Below, piece after piece: positions 9,603-16,076 of a stretch of 35,660 nt of DNA (positions within the stretch are counted from its first letter, which is position 1; every line of letters begins with the position of its first letter). The stretch is from Gammaproteobacteria bacterium (GTDB taxonomy: Bacteria > Pseudomonadota > Gammaproteobacteria > Pseudomonadales > Halieaceae). Position numbers and translations under genes: made by a program. The stretch covers positions 1-35,660 of the forward strand of contig JAUIEP010000036.1 of the NCBI GenBank assembly GCA_030428835.1, written 5' to 3'. The notes under the pieces were generated by a model. It was not told where the DNA came from and did not search any database. It saw only the letters and a list, made by a program, of their open reading frames with translations.

Positions 9603-10355
9603 TCAGGCCAGTGTGCCGCCGTCGACGCGGATGTCCTCGCCCGTGATGTGGATGCCGTCCTCTGAGGCGAGCATGGCGATCAGGCTCGCCACCACCTCGG
9701 GACCCTTCACCCCGGTCAGGGACATGATGCGCGGCATGAGCTCGAAATCCATGGTTTTGGGAAACTGGATGCCGTCAGTCATGCCGGTGCCGATATCCCC
9801 CGGGCAGACACAGTTGGCGCGCACACCGCGCTTGGCGTACTCCACCGCGATGCTGCGCGTCATGGCCAGCACGCCGCCCTTGCTGGCCGAGTAGGCCACG
9901 CCGCAGGGCAGGCCCGCCAGCGCGGCTGTCGAAGCCGCGTTGACAATGCTGCCCTTCGCTTCAACCAGGTGCGGCAGCGCGGCGCGGCACAGGTACATCG
10001 TGCCGGTCAGGTTGACGTCGATGATCTTCTGCCAGTCGCTTGTGACCAGCTCGGCCGTATCGTCGAAACGCAGGATGCCCGCCATGTTGACGAGCGCGTA
10101 GAGGCTGCCGTAAGTATCGATACAGGCGGACACGCAGGCGTTCACGCTGGCCTCGTCGCCGATGTTGCAGGCGTGGGCCGCGGCGGTACCACCCGCTGCA
10201 ACGATCGCCCCGACCGTGGCGGTGAGGGCCTCCTCATTGAGATCAACGCAGAATACCTTGCCGCCCTCGGCGGCGATGCGCTCGGCGCTCGCCCTGCCGA
10301 TACCGCTGCCGGCGCCCGTGACCAGTGCCACCCGGTGTTCAAATCGCTGCATCAT
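9603..10355 (-). CDS. SDR-family oxidoreductase
   Basis: A classical SDR of about 250 residues. The cofactor motif TGAGSGIG is near the start, followed by NMAG. The active-site Ser is in NAASTAA, and the YSASKGGV segment holds the catalytic Tyr and Lys. The Asp in VFCVDLN suggests NAD(H) preference. Two adjacent ATG codons (10355 and 10352) follow GGAGGG at a good distance; the first is used here. Earlier in-frame starts lack a ribosome binding site. It is divergent from the acyl-CoA dehydrogenase operon and may belong to the same catabolic pathway, but the substrate is unknown. Confidence 0.92.
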   Translation of the reverse strand: MMQRFEHRVALVTGAGSGIGRASAERIAAEGGKVFCVDLNEEALTATVGAIVAAGGTAAAHACNIGDEASVNACVSACIDTYGSLYALVNMAGILRFDDTAELVTSDWQKIIDVNLTGTMYLCRAALPHLVEAKGSIVNAASTAALAGLPCGVAYSASKGGVLAMTRSIAVEYAKRGVRANCVCPGDIGTGMTDGIQFPKTMDFELMPRIMSLTGVKGPEVVASLIAMLASEDGIHITGEDIRVDGGTLA

Positions 10356-10551
10356 CGAGACCCTCCAAAAGCGAGCCCGAAGCATGCCGGGAGGAAAAAA
10401 AAGGGTCAATCGGTGCGGTACGGGGCGCTAAACCGCTACGCTCTGTCGTGCACCTGTGAACGCGCGCTGGCCGAAATCGTCACTCCGGACTGATATTTTA
10501 AGCCATTGTACGATAACGCTTTTCCGGTACCTTTTATCGCCTGATTCGCCC

Positions 10552-10564
10552 CCGTATCATACGG
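10552..10564. promoter_or_regulatory. Palindrome overlapping a candidate -10 box before the acyl-CoA dehydrogenase operon
   Basis: CCGTAT-C-ATACGG is a perfect 6+1+6 inverted repeat. It contains TATCAT, a good -10 match, with a weak TTTTAT 17 bases upstream. It lies 46 bases before the GTG start at 10611. This is the expected place for a TetR-type repressor site of a fatty-acid or steroid catabolic operon. The regulator identity is inferred. The rest of the 255-base divergent gap holds AT-rich stretches near 10490-10540 but no other clear element. Confidence 0.35.
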
Positions 10565-10610
10565 CTTCCGCGGCGAACCACACGTTGCACGAGGACCACA
10601 GGAGAGCGCC

Positions 10611-11825
10611 GTGACGGCACCCATCGGGAGTGACATGTTGGACGATCTGGAGCAGTTTCGCAGCGAGGTCCGGCAGTGGCTGGAAGCCAACTGCCCGGAA
10701 TCACAGCGGCAGCCCGTCGTCCCCGAGGAACAGTACTGGGGTGGCCGGCGCGGCACATTTGCCAGCGAGGACGCAAGGATCTGGTTCGAGCGCATGCGCG
10801 ACAAGGGCTGGACAGCCCCGGAGTGGCCGACGGAGTACGGCGGTGGCGGCCTCACGCCGCACCAGGCGCGCATCCTGAAGGAAGAGATGAAGGCCATCAG
10901 GGCGCGCCCGCCGATCTACGGCCTGGGCCTGTGGATGCTAGGCCCCGCCCTGCTGGAATACGGCAGCGAGGAACAGAAACAGCAGCACATCCGCGCCATC
11001 GTCAACGGCGAGCTGCGCTGGTGCCAGGGCTATTCCGAGCCGGGCTCCGGTTCCGACCTCGCGAGCCTGCAGTGCAAGGCCGAGGACAAGGGCGACCACT
11101 TCCTGGTCAACGGCAGCAAGATCTGGACGACCAAGGCGGACGAGTGCGACTGGATCTTCTGCCTCGTGCGTACCGACCCCGCCGCCAAGAAGCAGGAGGG
11201 CATCAGCTTCCTGCTGATCGACATGGACGACCCGGGAGTCAGCACCACCCCGATCGAGTTGATCAGCGGCGAGTCGGAGTTCTGCCAGACGTTCTTCGAC
11301 AACGTGAAAGTGCCGAAGGAAAACCTCGTCCATGAACTGAACAAGGGCTGGTCGGTCGCCAAGGCGCTGCTGGTGCACGAGCGCAAGCTGATGGCCGAGA
11401 TGGGGGCCGATTCGCCCCGAGAGGCGCTGGTGCCCAGTGTCGCCGCCCACGAATACCTGGAGTTCGTCGATGGCAGGATTGCCGACGCCGAGATGCGCAG
11501 CAGCCTGGTCGAGTACGACATGCTGATGCACGCCATAGGGCTCACGCATTTCCGTACCTTCGAGGAGAAGGCCGCGGGCGTGCGCAGTGCGGCGCCGCTG
11601 GTGATGAAGTACGTCGGCACGGAAGCGGACCAACAAAAGAGCGAACTGCTGCTCGCCATGCTGGGCAGCCGCGGCCTCGGCTGGGAGGGTGAGGGTTTCT
11701 CCAAGGCCGAACTGGACACCGTGCGGCTGTGGGCCATGTCCAAGGCGATGACGATAGCCGGCGGCACCTCGGAGGTGCAACTGAACGTGATCGCCAAGAA
11801 CGTCCTCGAACTTCCCCAGTCCTGA
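10611..11825 (+). CDS. Acyl-CoA dehydrogenase, first of a pair
   Basis: A FAD-dependent acyl-CoA dehydrogenase of 404 residues that introduces an alpha,beta double bond into an acyl-CoA. Visible family motifs are the FAD-contact segment WCQGYSEPGSGSDLASL, the central WTTKAD region and a C-terminal GGTSEVQLNVIAKNVL (usual form GGTSEIQ..NIIA). The GTG start has AGGAGA six bases upstream. It is 13 bases before a second, different acyl-CoA dehydrogenase. Such adjacent pairs often form heteromeric enzymes in side-chain breakdown of steroids or branched acids; this is family knowledge, not shown here. Substrate unknown. Confidence 0.93.
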   Translation: MTAPIGSDMLDDLEQFRSEVRQWLEANCPESQRQPVVPEEQYWGGRRGTFASEDARIWFERMRDKGWTAPEWPTEYGGGGLTPHQARILKEEMKAIRARPPIYGLGLWMLGPALLEYGSEEQKQQHIRAIVNGELRWCQGYSEPGSGSDLASLQCKAEDKGDHFLVNGSKIWTTKADECDWIFCLVRTDPAAKKQEGISFLLIDMDDPGVSTTPIELISGESEFCQTFFDNVKVPKENLVHELNKGWSVAKALLVHERKLMAEMGADSPREALVPSVAAHEYLEFVDGRIADAEMRSSLVEYDMLMHAIGLTHFRTFEEKAAGVRSAAPLVMKYVGTEADQQKSELLLAMLGSRGLGWEGEGFSKAELDTVRLWAMSKAMTIAGGTSEVQLNVIAKNVLELPQS

Positions 11826-11838
11826 GAGAGGCTACCCC

Positions 11839-12978
11839 ATGGCATTGGTACTGAACGAAGACCAGCGCATGCTGCAGGACTCCGCCCGGGAATTGCTAGG
11901 CAGCGAGGCGCCCGTCGAGGCACTGCGCAAACTGCGCGACGAACGGGACGAGCTGGGCTACTCGCCGGAACTCTGGCAGAAGATGGTCGAGATGGGCTGG
12001 GCCAGCATTATCCTGCCCGAGCAATACGGCGGGCTGGCGTTCGGTTTCCTGGGCCTCGGCGTCGTCCTGGAGGAAGCGGGTCGCACGCTGGCCGCCTCGC
12101 CGCTGTTCTCCTCTGCCGTGGTCGGCGCCTCGGCGCTGCTGCTCGGCGGCAGCGAGGCGCAGAAGGAATCCCTGCTGCCCGCCGTTGCCGGCGGCGAACT
12201 GACCCTCGCCCTCGCGCTGGAGGAGAGCCACCACCACCGACCGACCCGGATCGCCACAACCGCTACCGCCGAAGGCGACGGCTACGTTATCAACGGCAAC
12301 AAATGTTTCGTGCTGGACGGCCACAGCGCCGACAAGCTGATCGTCGTCGCCCGCGTGAGCGGCGAAGAGAATGCCGCCGACGGCCTCGGCCTGTTCCTGG
12401 TGGACCGCGCAGCAGCGGGCGTGACCAGCCTGCGCACGATCATGCTCGACAGCCGCAACGCGGCCAACATCACCTTCGACAAGGTACGCGTGAGCGCCGG
12501 CGACGTCATCGGCGAAGCGGGCGCGGCCTGGCCGGTGCTCGAGCAAGTGCTGGACCGCGGGCGCGTGGCGCTCGCCGCGGAGATGATGGGCTACGCGCTG
12601 GAGTGTTTCGAACGCACGGTGCAATACCTGAAGGAGCGCGAGCAGTTCGGTGCGCTCATCGGCTCTTTCCAGGCGCTGCAGCACCGCGCCGCCCACATGC
12701 AGTCGGAACTGGAACTCAGCCGCTCCGTGCTGCTGCAGGCCCTGTCCACGGTCGATGAGGAGCCGGCCCAGCTACCGCTGATGGCCAGCCTCGCCAAGGC
12801 GCGCCTCAACGATATGGTGAAACTGTTCACCAACGAGGCAGTACAGATGCACGGCGGCATCGGCGTAACGGATGAACTCGAAATCGGCTTCTTCCTGAAA
12901 CGCGCCCGGGTCGCGATGCAGATTTTCGGTGACACGGGTTATCACAAGGACCGCTACGCCACGCTCTGTGGCTACTGA
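11839..12978 (+). CDS. Acyl-CoA dehydrogenase, second of a pair
   Basis: The 379-residue protein shows the acyl-CoA dehydrogenase layout: an N-terminal helical domain (EDQRMLQDSARELL), a central beta domain and a C-terminal helical domain with REQFGALIGSFQALQHRAA and the MHGGIGVTDE motif. The segment TLALALEESHHHRP replaces the usual SEP-G-SD FAD-contact motif, so FAD binding at this site looks degenerate. That is consistent with a heteromeric pairing with the preceding gene. Start at 11839 follows GAGAGAGG. It is followed by the ketosteroid-isomerase-like gene in the same operon. Confidence 0.92.
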   Translation: MALVLNEDQRMLQDSARELLGSEAPVEALRKLRDERDELGYSPELWQKMVEMGWASIILPEQYGGLAFGFLGLGVVLEEAGRTLAASPLFSSAVVGASALLLGGSEAQKESLLPAVAGGELTLALALEESHHHRPTRIATTATAEGDGYVINGNKCFVLDGHSADKLIVVARVSGEENAADGLGLFLVDRAAAGVTSLRTIMLDSRNAANITFDKVRVSAGDVIGEAGAAWPVLEQVLDRGRVALAAEMMGYALECFERTVQYLKEREQFGALIGSFQALQHRAAHMQSELELSRSVLLQALSTVDEEPAQLPLMASLAKARLNDMVKLFTNEAVQMHGGIGVTDELEIGFFLKRARVAMQIFGDTGYHKDRYATLCGY

Positions 12979-13000
12979 TCCAACCAACGGAGAGAGAGCA

Positions 13001-13357
13001 ATGGACGCCAGCGCCAAGACAGCCACCGTGGAAAAATACGTGGAGGCCTTCGACAAGCAGAGCATGGACCTCATCCGCGAGATCTACGCGGACGACGCGG
13101 TGGTCGAGGACCCGGTGGGCACCGACCCATACCGCGGCATCGATGCCATCTGCAGCTTCTACGAGCGCGGCCTCGGCGCGGGCGCCAAACTGCGCCTCAC
13201 CGGGCCGGTGCGCTGTGCCGGCAACGCCGCCGCATTCCCCTTCCAGGTAGTGATGGGCGACATGGTCATCAACATCATCGACGTCTTCGAGTTCAACGAC
13301 TCCGGCAAGGTGACCAGCATGAAAGCCTACTGGGGCCCGGAGAGCATGGAATCCTGA
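13001..13357 (+). CDS. NTF2-like protein of the ketosteroid isomerase type
   Basis: A small SnoaL/NTF2-fold protein of 118 residues. It resembles bacterial steroid delta-isomerase closely in its key positions. The Tyr in VEKYVEAF aligns with catalytic Tyr14, the Asp in VEDPVG with the base Asp38, and the Asp in IIDVFEF with Asp99 of the Comamonas enzyme. It could therefore isomerise a 3-oxo double bond or act as a hydratase-like lyase on a related acyl-CoA. ATG at 13001 is chosen because it has GGAGAGAG upstream, unlike an in-frame start at 12929. It is fourth-family member of a catabolic operon with two acyl-CoA dehydrogenases upstream. Confidence 0.85.
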   Translation: MDASAKTATVEKYVEAFDKQSMDLIREIYADDAVVEDPVGTDPYRGIDAICSFYERGLGAGAKLRLTGPVRCAGNAAAFPFQVVMGDMVINIIDVFEFNDSGKVTSMKAYWGPESMES

Positions 13358-13375
13358 TCACGCGGGGGAACCGCC

Positions 13376-13789
13376 ATGGAAATCAACGGTATCGCGCATA
13401 CCTTTATCACCTCGGGCAATTTTCCCGCCGCGCAGGCGTTTTACCGCCAACTCCTGCCTAAGCTCGGCATGACGCCCGTGATGGACGAACCTACCATCCT
13501 GTATTGCGTGGGAGGCCGGACGGCCTTCGGCGTGCAGGCGAGCGAACGACAGGACGACAGCAACCGTTTCGACCAGCAACACAGCGGCCTGCACCACATC
13601 TGTTTCCGCATGCGGGAGCGCGAGGACATCGACGCGTTGCACGACTTCCTGCTGGAGTTGGGCGCCCATATCGTTCATCCGCCACAGGAGGACGGCTGGG
13701 CGCCCGGTTACTACTCGGTGTTGTTCGAGGACCCGGACGGCATTCGCCTCGAGGCCAACCACGTGCCCGGCAAGGGCCTGTTGCAGTGA
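13376..13789 (+). CDS. VOC-family (glyoxalase/dioxygenase-fold) protein
   Basis: The 137-residue product has the vicinal oxygen chelate fold of paired beta-alpha-beta-beta-beta modules. It starts INGIAHTFITSGNF, contains GLHHICFRM and ends FEDPDGIRLEANHVPG. The His in IAHTF and HHIC and the Glu in RLEAN are plausible metal ligands. Members include glyoxalase I, extradiol dioxygenases and epimerases, so the reaction cannot be named. It is the last gene of the acyl-CoA dehydrogenase operon and ends before the terminator at 13844. Confidence 0.85.
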   Translation: MEINGIAHTFITSGNFPAAQAFYRQLLPKLGMTPVMDEPTILYCVGGRTAFGVQASERQDDSNRFDQQHSGLHHICFRMREREDIDALHDFLLELGAHIVHPPQEDGWAPGYYSVLFEDPDGIRLEANHVPGKGLLQ

Positions 13790-13843
13790 ACCGTTCCCGG
13801 CGCCGTTTCGCGAGCGCCGGCCGGACACAGCGGGTATCAAAGA

Positions 13844-13865
13844 AAGGGGGCCATCAGGCCCCCTT
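13844..13865. terminator. Bidirectional rho-independent terminator
   Basis: AAGGGGGCC-ATCA-GGCCCCCTT forms a strong nine-pair stem with a four-base loop. On the minus strand it is followed by a T-rich tail (TTTCTTTG), and on the plus strand by a weaker TCGTGTTGT tail. It lies between the convergent VOC gene (ends 13789) and the secreted-protein gene (ends 13890), where it can end both transcripts. Confidence 0.85.
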
Positions 13866-13889
13866 CGTGTTGTAACTGCGGATGCCCGT

Positions 13890-14639
13890 TTAGGGGTACC
13901 CCGTCTCCTCCGGATCGATGATCACTTCCTGCACCCGTGATACGGAAGAATAGGCATCGTGGCTGCAGATCACGCGACCCTGGCCCTTGTACAGCAGGTG
14001 CGTGCGCGCCAGATCCTTGCCGCCGTAATTGAAGGGAATCCACGCTTTGCCCGTCTGGTGCGTCGTGGTAGCTGTAGGCTGGCCGACCAGGTCGTACACC
14101 TCCTGCATGGACATGCCGACCTTGATCGCTTCGAGGCCCGCGCCGCGACCGGTACTCGCCGGCGCCGGGGCCGCGGCGGGTGCGGCGGCAGCGGAAGAGG
14201 AAGCGGAGGACCCACTGTTGCGCAGGGCGGCGAGGTTGACAGTGCCCTTGCGGTACTGGGTGCCGCCATCGCCTACCTGTGACAACGCCTGGCTGGCGTA
14301 CTTGCGCAGTTTCTTGTCCGGCGAACCCTCGGACACCTCGCGCAGCGCGGAGGAGTAGCGCGGGTTGCGGCTGTTGCCGATGGCGCGGCATACCCACGCC
14401 AGGGTGTCGATCTCGTTCCTGGCCGCGGTCGGGTAGCGGGAGAGCAGCACTTCGGCCGCCACATCGAGCACCTCGGTGTCCATTTCACCGGTGTTGTAGA
14501 TACTCTGCGCCGCCTGCTTGATGCTGCTCAGGCCGCCTTTGGATAACTGGTCGATGTAGCGCTGGTCGACGACATCGACGGCGGCCATCGCCGAGGTTGA
14601 AATTAAGCCCAGAATGGCTACGACGAATAGTGCTCGCAT
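13890..14639 (-). CDS. Secreted HEAT-like protein with BamE/SmpA-like C-terminus
   Basis: The 249-residue protein has a signal peptide (MRALFVVAILGLISTSAMA). A helical segment of short repeats (residues about 25-125) could be a HEAT-like scaffold. A low-complexity Ala/Ser/Pro linker follows. The C-terminal domain begins IKVGMSMQEVYDLVGQPT, which matches the SmpA/OmlA/BamE beta-lactamase-inhibitor-like fold in its GMSxxEVxxLLGxP start. No lipobox is seen, so it is probably periplasmic. ATG at 14639 has AGGACA upstream. I cannot give a function. It is read leftward toward the terminator. Confidence 0.75.
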   Translation of the reverse strand: MRALFVVAILGLISTSAMAAVDVVDQRYIDQLSKGGLSSIKQAAQSIYNTGEMDTEVLDVAAEVLLSRYPTAARNEIDTLAWVCRAIGNSRNPRYSSALREVSEGSPDKKLRKYASQALSQVGDGGTQYRKGTVNLAALRNSGSSASSSAAAAPAAAPAPASTGRGAGLEAIKVGMSMQEVYDLVGQPTATTTHQTGKAWIPFNYGGKDLARTHLLYKGQGRVICSHDAYSSVSRVQEVIIDPEETGYP

Positions 14640-14750
14640 TGTCCTGTCTCCCTGTCGCTGTTCGGGCGCGGCCCGCGGCAGGCGCGCCATGTGAAGCACC
14701 ATTAAACTGTTTTCAGCGCCCGAGGGAAAGCCCCGGGAGCTTACAGCGCA

Positions 14751-15995
14751 TTACACCGCCGCGGCGGACCGGCAGACCTGGGCCAGGACGTCCAGCCTGC
14801 GCTCGCTGGCGGCGACATAGGGATTGGTCTCGTCCCAGGCATAGCCGGCCAGGATGGACGCGATCATCGCCCTGATCTCGGCGCGCTGGTTCTTGTGGAA
14901 AATCACATCCTGGAGCCGCTGATCGTACCAGGCCGTGACGAAGGTGCGGAAACTGTCGACCCCGACCATGAGCGGTTCGGCGAAGTCCCGCTGCCAGTCC
15001 ACGGTCTCACCCCGCAGCTGGCGATCGACCAGGTCGGCGGCCATGCTGGCGGAACGCATGGCGATGGTGACACCGGACGAGAAAACCGGGTCGAGAAACT
15101 CCCCGGCGTTGCCCAACAAGGCGAAGTTCGGCCCATGCAGGGTGCTGACCTTGGCGGAATACCCGGTGATCTCACGCACGGGGAAGTCGTACTCGGCGTT
15201 CGCGAGCAATTCCGCAAGGTCCGGCTCGTCGGCAATGATGGCCCGCAACCGGTCGACCAGTTCGCCCGTGTAGCGGGACACGAACGACTGCTCCGCCACC
15301 ACGCCGATGGATGCGCGGCCGCCGCCGAAGGGAATGAGCCAGAACCAGACATCACGGTCCGTTGGGTGCACGGTGATGAGAATCTTGTTGCGATCGAACC
15401 AGTGCGCATCGATATGGTCGACCACGTGGGTAAAAATGGCCTGGCGCACCGGGAAGTTCGAGGGCTTGTGCAGGTCGAGCAACCTCGGCAAGACCCGCCC
15501 GAAACCACTGCCGTCGAGCAGGAAATCGGCCTCAACCGCGCCCTCCTCGCCCGCCGCGTCCCGGAAGGTGACACGGGCCCGGGGGCCGCCTACATCGACA
15601 GCCGTGATTTCATGCTCGTAGCGCACGTCGGCGCCCATGCGCGCGGCCTCGTCCGCGAGTATCTTGTCGAAGGTGGCGCGCTCCACCTGGTAGGTGGTAC
15701 CCCAACCCGGGGAGAATTTCTCGCGAAAGTCGATCTCGGTGTAGTCGCCCTTGTGCAGGAAAGCCGCGCCGTTCTTGTACTGGAAGCCGGCGGCATGCAC
15801 GGCGGCCAGCATGCCGGCTTCCTCGATGTACTGCATACACTGGGGAAGCAGGCTCTCGCCAATGGAGAAGCGGGGGAATGTTTCCTTCTCGAGGACACGC
15901 ACGCTATAGCCGCGACGCACCAACAGGGCCGCGGCGATGGCGCCGCTCGGCCCGGCACCGATTACAAGTACGTCGACCGAATCTGTCGCGGTCAT
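14751..15995 (-). CDS. Flavin-dependent halogenase-like FAD oxidoreductase of the pigment cluster
   Basis: The 414-residue FAD enzyme has GAGPSG at residues 13-18 and a PRFSIGESLLP segment. The four marks of flavin halogenases are present: a Lys at residue 74 in FQYKNG, WFWLIP (217-222, the WxWxIP motif) and FLDPVFSSG (300-308, the FxxPxxSxG motif), with the dinucleotide motif making the fourth. It could halogenate the aryl or resorcinol ring of the pigment. Related cluster proteins are often called simply FAD-dependent oxidoreductases, so an oxidation or reduction of the polyene is the alternative. It is shorter than most halogenases (about 500 aa). ATG at 15995 has GGGGAG five bases upstream. 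It has its own promoter region with a palindrome. Confidence 0.85.
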   Translation of the reverse strand: MTATDSVDVLVIGAGPSGAIAAALLVRRGYSVRVLEKETFPRFSIGESLLPQCMQYIEEAGMLAAVHAAGFQYKNGAAFLHKGDYTEIDFREKFSPGWGTTYQVERATFDKILADEAARMGADVRYEHEITAVDVGGPRARVTFRDAAGEEGAVEADFLLDGSGFGRVLPRLLDLHKPSNFPVRQAIFTHVVDHIDAHWFDRNKILITVHPTDRDVWFWLIPFGGGRASIGVVAEQSFVSRYTGELVDRLRAIIADEPDLAELLANAEYDFPVREITGYSAKVSTLHGPNFALLGNAGEFLDPVFSSGVTIAMRSASMAADLVDRQLRGETVDWQRDFAEPLMVGVDSFRTFVTAWYDQRLQDVIFHKNQRAEIRAMIASILAGYAWDETNPYVAASERRLDVLAQVCRSAAAV

Positions 15996-16034
15996 AAGTC
16001 TCCCCGGTTCAGGCAAGAGTCGTCTGGAAATAGA

Positions 16035-16053
16035 ATGATGACACGTTCATCAT
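16035..16053. promoter_or_regulatory. Inverted repeat operator candidate before the halogenase-like gene
   Basis: ATGATGA-CACGT-TCATCAT is a perfect 7+5+7 inverted repeat. It covers most of the candidate -10 box on the minus strand, so a protein bound here would block or position RNA polymerase. It lies 40 bases upstream of the ATG at 15995. No regulator gene is evident next to it except the small HTH-like protein at 20848. Confidence 0.5.
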
Positions 16054-16076
16054 ATAAGCAGCGTGATTATAATCAA
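16049..16076 (-). promoter_or_regulatory. Candidate promoter for the halogenase-like gene
   Basis: Read on the minus strand, TTGATT (16076-16071) and TATGAT (16054-16049) are separated by 16 bases. The region is AT-rich against a GC-rich background. The -35 box lies within the end of the upstream GT2-acyltransferase gene. Transcription would start near 16042. The promoter suggests that the FAD enzyme can be expressed apart from the genes above it. Confidence 0.45.
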
